A stretch of 64,000 bases of DNA from Anaerolineae bacterium (GTDB lineage: Bacteria > Chloroflexota > Anaerolineae > Aggregatilineales > Phototrophicaceae), in NCBI GenBank assembly GCA_022820125.1, contig JAJEGA010000033.1, forward strand, positions 1 to 64,000, given 5' to 3'. The notes beneath the pieces are model-generated. The model was not told where the DNA came from. It did no database searches and saw only the letters and a program-made list of their open reading frames with translations. Positions 1 to 7,884 of this stretch are shown in pieces. A program made the position numbers and the translations under genes. Every line of letters starts with the position of its first letter. Position 1 is the stretch's first letter.

Positions 1-139
1 AGGGCGATGCTAATCTGATTCGAGATCTGTAGGGGCGAGACTTGTCTCGCCCACTATGTCGCCATTGTACATGTGGGCGACTCAAGAGTCGCCCCTACGA
101 CGTTCCTTCATTTTGTTGCATTACTTTATTGGACTTACT
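1..139. repeat. 139-bp direct repeat, copy 1 (two-hairpin element)
   Basis: Matches 9209-9347 in the same orientation with one difference in 139 bases (G at 115, A at 9323). The core at 29-98 starts GTAGGGGCGA and ends TCGCCCCTAC. It holds two perfect 9-bp hairpins, GGGCGAGAC-TT-GTCTCGCCC (33-52) and GGGCGACTC-AA-GAGTCGCCC (75-94). The window edge cuts the left side, so the repeat may be longer. No credible gene is inside it. Confidence 0.95.
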
Positions 140-204
140 TCTCGCAGTCCGCAATGGTAAAGAAAACTGTAGCGCGGTTGCTTTGCTCCATAACCTTGCT
201 ATCG

Positions 205-233
205 TTTACGCCTTGGACGCCCTGTGCTAGAAT
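205..233 (+). promoter_or_regulatory. Candidate extended -10 promoter
   Basis: TTTACG (205-210), a 17-nt spacer and TAGAAT (228-233), preceded by TGC (225-227), which makes an extended -10. The same 9-mer TGCTAGAAT lies upstream of lspA. Transcription would start near 240, which argues against the ATG at 224 as the start of the next gene. Confidence 0.5.
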
Positions 234-268
234 CGCCTGGTGGCCTCGTATTTGATACGGTGGGCAAA

Positions 269-1189
269 GTGTCAGTATTCGCAAGCCCTAAGCTACGCTC
301 GCTGAGACATAAGCCAACTTGGGCAATTGCGCTCGTCTTGTCGATCGCGCTCGCCCTCGCCCTGAGCGCGGCAAACCTGATTCACGCAGCGCTAACGAGC
401 CGCGACCATGCCCTTGAAGGCGGCCCGGGGGCGCTCCTGTATGTATCGGCCTTCTCCGGTTTCACTGACGAGTGGGAGTTGTATGACGGGCAGCAGAGCG
501 CGAAAGTCGTCGACGAGCAGCTTGAGCTTCGGATAGGGTCTCCTCAGACGGCTGCCTGGTCCAGCGCCCGCCCGCGCTACCGCGACTTCGATTTGAGCGT
601 CACGATCACCGCCAGCGAAGGACCAATCGATAACGCGATGGGCGTTGTCTATCATCTGCAGGAGAGCGTCGACGGCGCTTGCGATTTGCCGGCGGTTATC
701 CTTTGCCCAATCGAACAGCTCATTCCGCTCGCGGGCGCCGCGCTCCGCCAGGTCCTGGATATAAGCGCAGCCGAGAGCCACTTCGCCTTCTTGATCAGCA
801 GCGATGGCTATTACTCGCTCTGGAAAACACAGGCGGGAGAGACGCGGCTTTTGAGCGCCTGGATTCCTTCTCCGCATATTGAAATGGGGCTGAGCGCCAC
901 GAACAGAATCCGCATCATCGCTCGTGATTCCAGCTATCGCTTTTTCATTAACGGGGCGCAAGTGTCTCTTTGCCTGCCGGATGACGAGGGCGCGAGGAGC
1001 ACCTTCGCCGGCGGCGAGTGCATTGACGGCGCGATGCAGGATGTGTATCAAGCCGACACGCGCTATATTGGCAAACTCGGTCTGATCGCCCGGTCAACGG
1101 CGACCGGCGGCGCTGGCGTCGTCGTTCGCTTCGACAACCTGCTCGTGTTTAGCCCGAGCGACCGGCGCAGCGGGGAGGTCGAGCTATGA
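269..1189 (+). CDS. Membrane-anchored LamG-like hypothetical protein
   Basis: About 306 residues. One hydrophobic segment lies near the N-terminus (TWAIALVLSIALALALS), then a large probably extracytoplasmic domain. Alternating beta patterns such as 'YRDFDLSVTITASEG', 'SYRFFINGAQV' and 'VVRFDNLLVF' resemble concanavalin/LamG-type or DUF1080 jelly rolls, which often bind sugars. That assignment comes from pattern only. The frame is open from an ATG at 224, but this ATG overlaps the likely -10 box, so GTG 269 (or GTG 260) is preferred; neither has a strong SD. The stop overlaps the mtaB start as ATGA, which implies translational coupling. No enzymatic motif is seen. Confidence 0.7.
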   Translation: MSVFASPKLRSLRHKPTWAIALVLSIALALALSAANLIHAALTSRDHALEGGPGALLYVSAFSGFTDEWELYDGQQSAKVVDEQLELRIGSPQTAAWSSARPRYRDFDLSVTITASEGPIDNAMGVVYHLQESVDGACDLPAVILCPIEQLIPLAGAALRQVLDISAAESHFAFLISSDGYYSLWKTQAGETRLLSAWIPSPHIEMGLSATNRIRIIARDSSYRFFINGAQVSLCLPDDEGARSTFAGGECIDGAMQDVYQADTRYIGKLGLIARSTATGGAGVVVRFDNLLVFSPSDRRSGEVEL

Positions 1190-2487
1190 AGGTGCATCTG
1201 CGCATGGTCGGCTGCCGGCTGAATCAAAGCGAGATCGACACCATGGCGCGACAGTTCAGCGCGCTTGGGCACGAAGTCGTCGAGTCGCCCGCCGATGCCG
1301 ATCACTTTGTGATCAATACCTGCGCGGTAACCAATGAAGCAGCGAAGACCAGCCGCAAGCTGATCCGGGATTTCCAGCGGGCGAATCCAGCCGGCGAAAC
1401 AACGGTGACCGGCTGCTACGCGCAGATTGCGCCGCGTGAGATCGGTCTGCTGCCCGGCGTTCGGCGCGTGGTCGATAACGGCAAGAAATCGCAGCTGGTC
1501 TCACAGATAACCGGCGAATGGATTGATGTCTTCGATAGCGAACCGCATGAGCGCGGTTCCGCTTCCGGTCGAACGCGGGCCTTCGTCAAAGCGCAAGACG
1601 GCTGCGACAACGCCTGCACCTTCTGCGTCACGACAATTGCGCGCGGCGCGGGCCGCAGTCGCGCGATTGGCGAAGTCGTCCGCGAAGTCAATTATCTGCG
1701 GCGAGCGGGTTATCAAGAAGCAGTGCTGACCGGCGTCCATCTGGGCAGTTACGGCCACGACCTCGGTGACCGCGCCGGACTGACGCGTCTGGTCACGGCG
1801 CTGCTTTGCGACACCGATATGCCGCGCATCCGCCTCTCGTCATTAGAACCGTGGGATCTGGACCCGGAGTTCTTCGCGCTTTGGGAAGATCGCCGATTGT
1901 GCCGGCACTTGCATCTGCCTCTGCAGAGCGGCTGCGACGACACGCTGCGGCGCATGAGACGGAACACGAGCCAGCGCCAATTCCGCGCGCTGGTCAGAGC
2001 AGCCCGGTCCGCCATCCCTGGATTGCGGCTGACGACCGATGTCATTGTCGGTTTCCCCGGCGAGACGGACGCGGAATTCGATCAATCCGAGCGCTTCATA
2101 AGCGAGTTGGATTTCGGCGGCTTGCATGTCTTTCGCTATAGCAGCCGGCCCGGCACGCCCGCCAGCCGCATGCGAAATCAGATTGAGGAGGGCGTGAAGA
2201 AGGCGCGCAGCGCTCGTCTGTTGCGGCTATCGGCGCGGATGGAGCGGCGCTTTGCCGAATCACTGCGGGGAAGCGAAAGCGATGTGCTGTGGGAGCAAAT
2301 CAAGGGCGCGTCGCCAGAGGGCTATATCTTCAGCGGACATAGCGACAATTACATGCGCGTGCGCGCCGTGCATCGGCGCGACTTAACCAATGTCATCACT
2401 CGAACACAACTCGGCTTATATACTGAGGGCGAGATTCATGGTACATTGAAAGAGACTTCGCCCCAGCAAGACACTATGCTGCCGTGA
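1186..2487 (+). CDS. mtaB: tRNA t6A37 methylthiotransferase MtaB
   Basis: Radical-SAM methylthiotransferase of 433 residues. It adds a methylthio group to C2 of N6-threonylcarbamoyladenosine at tRNA position 37. The N-terminal UPF0004 domain has its three cluster cysteines in 'GCRLNQ', 'NTCAVT' and 'TGCYAQ'. The radical-SAM CxxxCxxC motif is 'CDNACTFC' (C140, C144, C147). 'LTGVHLGSYG' and 'TDVIVGFPGETD' are typical of the MtaB/YqeV branch rather than MiaB. The last 60 residues fit a TRAM-like domain. ATG 1186 overlaps the previous stop. In Bacillus yqeV also lies close to yqeY, matching the next gene here. Confidence 0.95.
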   Translation: MKVHLRMVGCRLNQSEIDTMARQFSALGHEVVESPADADHFVINTCAVTNEAAKTSRKLIRDFQRANPAGETTVTGCYAQIAPREIGLLPGVRRVVDNGKKSQLVSQITGEWIDVFDSEPHERGSASGRTRAFVKAQDGCDNACTFCVTTIARGAGRSRAIGEVVREVNYLRRAGYQEAVLTGVHLGSYGHDLGDRAGLTRLVTALLCDTDMPRIRLSSLEPWDLDPEFFALWEDRRLCRHLHLPLQSGCDDTLRRMRRNTSQRQFRALVRAARSAIPGLRLTTDVIVGFPGETDAEFDQSERFISELDFGGLHVFRYSSRPGTPASRMRNQIEEGVKKARSARLLRLSARMERRFAESLRGSESDVLWEQIKGASPEGYIFSGHSDNYMRVRAVHRRDLTNVITRTQLGLYTEGEIHGTLKETSPQQDTMLP

Positions 2488-2542
2488 GAGCTTGGCATCT
2501 CTCGGAAGGGCGCGGCGACGGTCGAAAGGCGGCAGCCAGACG

Positions 2543-2989
2543 ATGGAGAACCTGAAACAAGAACTGCAAAATGCCTTGAAGCTTGCCATGAGGGCGAGAG
2601 ACCGTGATCGCCGCAATGCGATTCGTTTGCTGCAGAGCGCCATAAAGCAAGCCGAAATCGACGGGCGCGTTGAGCTTGACGACGCCGCCGTCCGGGACAT
2701 CTTACAAAAAGAGGCGAAGAAACGCCGCGAGACGATCAGCGAATTGGAAGCCGCGGGACGAAGCGCAGAAGCCGCTGCCGAGCGTTTTGAGCTGGCGCTG
2801 ACGGAAGAGTTTCTGCCGCGCCAGCTAAGCAGCGACGAACTGAAACCCATCATAAATGAAGCGATAGCCGAGGTCGGCGCCACGTCCATGAAAGAGATGG
2901 GGCGGGTCATGAGGGTGGTCATGCCCAAGGTAGGCGGGCTGGCTGATGGCAAAGCAGTCAACGCGATGGTGCGAGAGTTGCTGAGTTAG
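2543..2989 (+). CDS. yqeY: YqeY / GatB-tail family protein
   Basis: 148 residues from ATG 2543. The frame is open from 2492, but the extra 17 residues are not family-like. YqeY proteins share the helical tail domain of GatB and may bind tRNA; their exact role is not settled. Helical, charged sequence starts 'LKQELQNALKLAMRARD', followed by 'EEFLPRQLS' and 'MKEMGRVMRVVMPKVGG', the family's C-terminal signature. The length equals the usual 147-150 residues. It sits between mtaB and pgpH with a 4-nt gap to the latter, so it is probably in one operon. Confidence 0.92.
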   Translation: MENLKQELQNALKLAMRARDRDRRNAIRLLQSAIKQAEIDGRVELDDAAVRDILQKEAKKRRETISELEAAGRSAEAAAERFELALTEEFLPRQLSSDELKPIINEAIAEVGATSMKEMGRVMRVVMPKVGGLADGKAVNAMVRELLS

Positions 2990-2993
2990 CGCG

Positions 2994-5462
2994 GTGAACC
3001 TTCAGTTTTCGAATCTGCTTGATGAGCGTTTCAACATTGATCCGCGCCGGACGGAGACTTTTCTTGAATTCTTGCTGAAGATCGTCGCGACCGTGAGCTT
3101 CGCCCTCTGCTGCGCCGTGATCGTCGCTTTCGATGATATATTTCTTGATTTCAACAGCGTCGCCAATTTGACTGTTGGCTCGGTGCCGACGGAAGACATC
3201 ATCGCGCGCGAGGAAGGGTCATTCGCCAGCGAGATCCTCACCGAGCAAGAGCGCGCCAATGTCTTAAGCCAAGTGCCGCCGGTCTTCTATCCGCCCGACC
3301 CGAATGTCGCGCGTCAACAGCGCGAATTAACGGAAACGATCCTCACCTATATTGACAATGTGCGCGGCGATTCATACGCGAGCCTGGAACGCCAGATCGC
3401 CGATATCAAGGCGATCACATCACTGCAACTTAATGAGAATGAAGAAGCCATAGTCGCCATCCTGCAATTGCCGGACGACAGTTGGCTGCAGGTGCGCAGC
3501 GAGATCATCTCCGTGCTCGAGCGGGTCATGCGCGAGGAGATACGCGCCGCCGACTTGAAGAAAGCGCGCGAGCAACTGCCGACGCAAGTCAGCCTGCGTC
3601 TCACACCGCAGCAGAGCCAAATTGTCACTCTTTTAGCCGCCGATGTCATACGGGCGAATACCTTTGAGAACCCGGAACAGACGGCAATTGATCGTGTGGA
3701 AGCCTTAAACAATGTTGAGGCGCAGCAGCGGCAATTCATCGCCGGGCAGACGGTGGCTCCAGCCAACCAACCAGTAGACAGCCTGTCCTTGGAAGCGCTG
3801 CAAGAGCTTGGCCTGCTGGCGCGGACCGACAACCGCGGCGCTAGAATACTGCGAGCGCTGCTGGCCAGCGGCTTGGTGGCGGCGCTGCTTGCTCTGTACA
3901 TCGGGCGCTTTGAAAGGCATCTCGCGTCGCAGAGCCACAAAGACCTGCTCCTCATCGCCGCGCTGTTTCTTGTCGCCTTGGCCGCCATGCGCATGTTCGG
4001 CATCGCCAACATCTACTTGATGCCGGCGGCTGCCCTCGGCATTGTATACGTCGCCATCGGCTCGCCTCAGCTCGCAATCGTGGGCGCGGTGGGCTTCGCG
4101 TTTTTGGGTGGCTTACTGAGCCGGGGACCGTCGCTCGAAATCGCAAGCCTGATCGCAGCCAGTAATATCGGCGCCATTCTCACCCTGCGCAGCGCGGGCC
4201 GCCTGAACAATTACTTCGTCGCCGGTCTTTTTGTCGGCTTGGCGAATGCGGCGGTGGTGGCGATTTTCGCGCTGCAGGTCGGCTTTGATGGACGCGACGC
4301 CACCAATATGGCGCAGGCTTTTTTCAGCGGCGCGCTGATCGTGCCGACGACATCCTTCGGCGTAATGTACACGTTGACCGTGCTATTGAATTTGGCGACG
4401 CCCTTCAAATTGATGGATCTCAGCCAGCCCAGCAAACCGCTCTTGCAGCGGCTGCTGCGCGAGGCGCCCGGGAGCTACCAGCATTCGCTGCAAGTGGCGA
4501 ACTTGGCCGAGCAAGCGGCGGAGGCGATCGGCGCCGATACGCAGATGACGCATGTCGCCGCACTTTATCATGACATCGGGAAAATGAGCAATCCTTTTTT
4601 CTTCACCGAGAATCAGCAGCATATCCAAAATCCGCATGATGCGCTTGATGATCCCTATCGCAGCGCCGATATCATCATCAATCATGTGATTGAAGGCGAC
4701 CAGATCGCCAAGAAATACAATCTTCCCAATCGCATTCGAGAGTTCATTCGCGAGCATCACGGCACGACGCAGGTCTATGTCTTTTACCAGCGGGCTCTCG
4801 CCGACACCGGCAGCGAAGACGGCGTCGATCCAGCGGATTTCTCTTATCCGGGTCCGATCCCGCAGAGCCGCGAAACGGCAATCCTGATGATGGCGGACAG
4901 CTGTGAATCCGCCATAAGGGCGGTCAAGCCACAGAGCAACCAGGATATTGCCGATCTCGTTCACGGGATCATTGAAGGCAAGCGCAACAATGGTCAGCTG
5001 GACGCCTCCATGCTTACGCTTAACGACTTGCGCAAAATCGAAGCCACCTTCATCGATATTTTTCGCGGGCTGTTCCATCCGCGCATTGATTATGCCCGGG
5101 CGGTCCAATCTCGCGGCGCGCCGAAGCCCGAACCGACCAATGGAAATGGGACGCGGAGCAAGCGCAGAGAAAGCGATCGCGATAGTTCTGGCGGGCGGGG
5201 CGCGGTCCATCGTGAAAGCGACAAAACCGAAGCAAGCGGCGCTGATGAGGGCGGCATTCAACCAACCGCCGCTTCTGAATCAGCCGAGCCGGCGCCCGTG
5301 GAGCAGCCGGCGCGGCCAGCGGGGGAAGATGCCGCCTCCATCCTCATGGAGGAGGACGAACCTCTGTTTGAGGTCCCGCCCTTGCCCAAGCGAAACGGCC
5401 ACAAATCGCCGCAACCGGCGGATAGAGGCAAGAGCGCAAAAGAAGTGGACGCGTCTTCTTGA
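2994..5462 (+). CDS. pgpH: PgpH-type 7TM-HD phosphodiesterase (c-di-AMP)
   Basis: 822 residues from GTG 2994. Layout: one membrane segment (about 25-48), an extracytoplasmic 7TMR-HDED domain (about 50-295), a block of 6-7 helices (about 300-480), then a cytosolic HD domain with 'HSLQVANLAEQAAEAIG' and the metal-binding 'HDIGK' (H526, D527), plus 'HHGTTQVYVFYQRA'. PgpH/YqfF enzymes hydrolyse c-di-AMP to pApA. Residues from about 690 to 822 are rich in charge, Ser, Pro and Gly and look disordered; most homologues end near 700. In Bacillus yqfF precedes dgkA and neighbours ybeY, as here. The stop overlaps the ybeY start. Confidence 0.93.
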   Translation: MNLQFSNLLDERFNIDPRRTETFLEFLLKIVATVSFALCCAVIVAFDDIFLDFNSVANLTVGSVPTEDIIAREEGSFASEILTEQERANVLSQVPPVFYPPDPNVARQQRELTETILTYIDNVRGDSYASLERQIADIKAITSLQLNENEEAIVAILQLPDDSWLQVRSEIISVLERVMREEIRAADLKKAREQLPTQVSLRLTPQQSQIVTLLAADVIRANTFENPEQTAIDRVEALNNVEAQQRQFIAGQTVAPANQPVDSLSLEALQELGLLARTDNRGARILRALLASGLVAALLALYIGRFERHLASQSHKDLLLIAALFLVALAAMRMFGIANIYLMPAAALGIVYVAIGSPQLAIVGAVGFAFLGGLLSRGPSLEIASLIAASNIGAILTLRSAGRLNNYFVAGLFVGLANAAVVAIFALQVGFDGRDATNMAQAFFSGALIVPTTSFGVMYTLTVLLNLATPFKLMDLSQPSKPLLQRLLREAPGSYQHSLQVANLAEQAAEAIGADTQMTHVAALYHDIGKMSNPFFFTENQQHIQNPHDALDDPYRSADIIINHVIEGDQIAKKYNLPNRIREFIREHHGTTQVYVFYQRALADTGSEDGVDPADFSYPGPIPQSRETAILMMADSCESAIRAVKPQSNQDIADLVHGIIEGKRNNGQLDASMLTLNDLRKIEATFIDIFRGLFHPRIDYARAVQSRGAPKPEPTNGNGTRSKRRESDRDSSGGRGAVHRESDKTEASGADEGGIQPTAASESAEPAPVEQPARPAGEDAASILMEEDEPLFEVPPLPKRNGHKSPQPADRGKSAKEVDASS

Positions 5463-5953
5463 GCGACAATATCAGCTTGCAGAACCCCAAGCGCTACCGT
5501 ATCGACGCTGAACGCCTGGTAAAGGCAGCCCGCGCGGCAGTGGATTGCCATCCTCAGGCCGGGGACTGCCGCCTCAGCATCGCGCTCACTGATGCCGCGA
5601 CGATGCGCGCGCTGAATTCGCGGTATGCAAAAGTCGATGCGCCAACCGATGTTCTTTCGTTTCGAGCGGAGGCGACGCCGCTGGATTCTGGCGCGCTAGA
5701 CCGCTATCTTGGCGACATCGTCATCGCCCACGATTACGCCTCCGCCCAAGCTCAAGCGACCGCAACAAACCTGGGCGACGCGCTGTGCCTGCTGGCTATC
5801 CACGGTACGCTTCATCTCTTGGGATATGATCACGATTCCAAGGCGGCGCGGGACAGAATGTGGGCGGCGCAAGAACGTGCGCTGCGCGCGCTGAACATCG
5901 ATCGCGCCGTGGTCGATCAATACGGAAATAGCGATAATGCCCGGGCGCATTAA
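5459..5953 (+). CDS. ybeY: Endoribonuclease YbeY (rRNA maturation)
   Basis: 164 residues. Metal-dependent RNase needed for 16S rRNA 3' end maturation and ribosome quality control. The zinc site H-x3-H-x5-H is complete: 'HGTLHLLGYDH' (H115, H119, H125). The upstream 'VDAPTDVLSFRAEA' is the conserved YbeY segment. The start is TTG 5459, embedded in the pgpH stop (TTGA overlap). It overlaps dgkA by 17 nt, so pgpH-ybeY-dgkA are translationally linked. phoH, which often precedes ybeY, is absent. Confidence 0.93.
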   Translation: MSDNISLQNPKRYRIDAERLVKAARAAVDCHPQAGDCRLSIALTDAATMRALNSRYAKVDAPTDVLSFRAEATPLDSGALDRYLGDIVIAHDYASAQAQATATNLGDALCLLAIHGTLHLLGYDHDSKAARDRMWAAQERALRALNIDRAVVDQYGNSDNARAH

Positions 5954-6386
5954 GCGCGCGAACCACAGTTCGCCGCTCGAGGCGCCGGAGCGCTACAGCC
6001 CGAGCGCAAGCGCCGATCGCGTCTCGAGCTTTCGCTACGCCGCGGCCGGATGCGCATACATGCTGCGCCACCAGAAAAACACGCGCATTATGCTGGCGGC
6101 AACCGTGATTGTCTTTCCGCTGGCATTATGGCTTGGCATCAGCAGCGACCAGTGGGCGATACTGATCCTCTGCACCGGAAGCGTTTGGGTAGCGGAATTC
6201 ATCAACGCAGCCATAGAGGCGGCGGTCAACCTGTCGGTATCGACATTTCACCCGATGGCGAAGGCAGCCAAAGATGTCGCCGCGGCCGCCGTATTGATCG
6301 CCGTATTGGTCGCCGTCCTAATTGGCTTGCTCATACTTGGACCGCCGATTCTTGGCTTGCTGAGCGTGGATGCTGGCGCAAGCTGA
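5937..6386 (+). CDS. dgkA: Diacylglycerol/undecaprenol kinase (DgkA family)
   Basis: 149 residues. Small integral membrane kinase; in Gram-positive relatives it phosphorylates undecaprenol to recycle the cell-wall lipid carrier. An N-terminal cytosolic helix and three membrane segments (about 55-72, 76-95, 118-142) surround the signature 'EFINAAIEAAVNL' and 'MAKAAKDVAAAAVL', which hold the conserved catalytic Glu, Asn and Lys-Asp. The first 30 residues are a polar extension. ATG 5937 lies inside ybeY. It is the last gene of the run from mtaB; a two-hairpin repeat follows 98 nt downstream. Confidence 0.93.
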   Translation: MPGRIKRANHSSPLEAPERYSPSASADRVSSFRYAAAGCAYMLRHQKNTRIMLAATVIVFPLALWLGISSDQWAILILCTGSVWVAEFINAAIEAAVNLSVSTFHPMAKAAKDVAAAAVLIAVLVAVLIGLLILGPPILGLLSVDAGAS

Positions 6387-6484
6387 AGCAATCGCTGCTG
6401 TGCCGGGTAGTGTATCGAAGTCGGTTGAAATTCACGCCAAGCGTAATACTCTTTCAGCGTCGACATCATCCTTTAGCGAAAATT

Positions 6485-6550
6485 GTAGGGGCGATTCTGT
6501 GAATCGCCCGCCGGAGATTATCAAGTGGGCGAGCCAAGGCTCGCCCCTAC
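6485..6550. repeat. Two-hairpin GTAGGGGCGA repeat
   Basis: 66-bp copy of the dispersed element. Ends are GTAGGGGCGA and TCGCCCCTAC. Hairpin 1 is GGGCGATTC-TGT-GAATCGCCC, hairpin 2 is GGGCGAGCC-AA-GGCTCGCCC. The stem bases differ from the 139-bp copies but still pair. Lies in the 292-bp gap after dgkA and could end transcription there. Confidence 0.85.
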
Positions 6551-6624
6551 AGATGCTTGAATGATGATGTTTTCTACATTCAACCGAAATGGATACACTG
6601 CCCTGTGCCGTTCTTCCTCGGATT

Positions 6625-6641
6625 TATCTTATGATAAGATA
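6625..6641. promoter_or_regulatory. Palindrome, candidate operator
   Basis: TATCTTA-TGA-TAAGATA, perfect 7-bp arms, 38 bp before the ATG of the next gene and 7 bp before a possible -10 (TATAGT, 6649-6654). AT-rich against the local background. No clear -35 is visible, so operator function is only an inference. Confidence 0.4.
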
Positions 6642-6678
6642 GGTAGCCTATAGTGCCATTTGCTGTTCGGATGTCTGA

Positions 6679-7872
6679 ATGTCGTTGAACTCGGACCCTG
6701 CCCCAGAGAATTCGATTGCCGGGCGCCGGCTGCGGGCTGCTTTCGCGCGTGTTTCATCACTGCTTTCAATTTTCCGGGCGAGCCCGGCAGAACAGCCGCT
6801 TAGCGCCGGAAATCGCGGTCATCTCGGCCGGCAGCGGGCGCTTCGTCTGTCTAACCTGCTCGCGCCGCGCAACCGCCTGAAACTAGCCGGCGCCGGCATC
6901 GTCATCATTGCTGTCGCGGCAATCGGATCGCTCGCATTTCGCAGCCCGGCGGTTCTAACGCGCAATAACGCCATCTGGTTGGATCGAAGCTGGACATTCG
7001 GCGATCGCGACAGCAATCGATTGCGCGAGCTTAACACTCGATTGAATGAAAATCAGATCGGAACGGCTTATGTCTACGTGAGCTCGCTAGGCATGGACAA
7101 TCGCTGGTCGGGCGACGCGCAAGGCACGGGAAGCTTCATGGATTCGCGCGCCCTGGTCGCCGATTTTGTGAGGGAATTCAAAAGTCAGAATGATAATCTG
7201 CGGGTTTTCGGCTGGGTCGAAGTTTGGACGCACCTGGATAGCGTCGATGGTTATCGCCTTGATGATCCCAATCTGCACAGCAATATCGCCGATTTCAGCC
7301 GGCTCCTAATCACGCAGCTTGGCTTCGACGGCATTCTGCTTGATGTAAAGCCGCTGTTCCGCGACAACAATGATCTCATTCGATTGATTGGCCGGGTGCG
7401 GGCGGCGGTCGGTTTAGAGTATCCGATTGCCGTCGCCGTCACCGCCGATTTGACGCCGCAAGATCTTCGCGAGCAAAATATAGAATCCATAGCGCCGGGA
7501 ACCATGTGGTCGCCAAGCTTCAAGAAGCGGGTGATGGTATCGGCTGATGAAGTCGTCCTGCAGATGTACCAAAGCTACCGTCAGGATCCGCGCGATTATG
7601 TCAATTGGGTCGCCTACCATGTCGAGGCGTATATCGATCAATTGGAGACGTCAACGAAGGTTCTGGTCAGCATCCCCAATTATGGCGGCGCCAGCTCGGC
7701 GCACAATCCGGCGATAGAAACGATGGACAAGGCGCTGGAGGGCGTCGGCGAAGGGCTGCGCCGGCTTGACGAGGAACAACGCCCGCTGCTGACCGGCATC
7801 GCCATTTTCTCTGATAAACCGCTCAGCCCAAAGGATTGGGATACCTTCCGCGAAATGTGGCTGACGCGGTAG
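6679..7872 (+). CDS. Membrane-anchored TIM-barrel glycosidase-like protein
   Basis: 397 residues. A 68-residue basic cytosolic tail, one membrane helix (about 69-90, 'AGAGIVIIAVAAIGSLAF'), then an extracytoplasmic domain resembling GH18-like barrels: 'NAIWLDRSW', 'GWVEVW', 'LGFDGILLDVKPLF', 'PIAVAVTADL', 'EVVLQMYQSY', 'LVSIPNYG'. In active GH18 enzymes the fourth strand reads DGxDxDxE. Here D217 and D222 remain, but the middle Asp is L220 and the acid/base Glu is K224. It may therefore bind glycans without cleaving them, or use another residue. Spaced from both neighbours; a palindrome sits upstream. Confidence 0.6.
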   Translation: MSLNSDPAPENSIAGRRLRAAFARVSSLLSIFRASPAEQPLSAGNRGHLGRQRALRLSNLLAPRNRLKLAGAGIVIIAVAAIGSLAFRSPAVLTRNNAIWLDRSWTFGDRDSNRLRELNTRLNENQIGTAYVYVSSLGMDNRWSGDAQGTGSFMDSRALVADFVREFKSQNDNLRVFGWVEVWTHLDSVDGYRLDDPNLHSNIADFSRLLITQLGFDGILLDVKPLFRDNNDLIRLIGRVRAAVGLEYPIAVAVTADLTPQDLREQNIESIAPGTMWSPSFKKRVMVSADEVVLQMYQSYRQDPRDYVNWVAYHVEAYIDQLETSTKVLVSIPNYGGASSAHNPAIETMDKALEGVGEGLRRLDEEQRPLLTGIAIFSDKPLSPKDWDTFREMWLTR

Positions 7873-7884
7873 CCTTCGCTGATT

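Noticed and set aside
42-255. Short open frames inside the 139-bp repeats (also 9250-9444)
   Set aside because: They run through hairpins and end where the repeat ends; no SD and not coding-like.
4383-5261. 292-codon minus-strand frame within pgpH
   Set aside because: Shadow of the HD domain region; no homology-like pattern.
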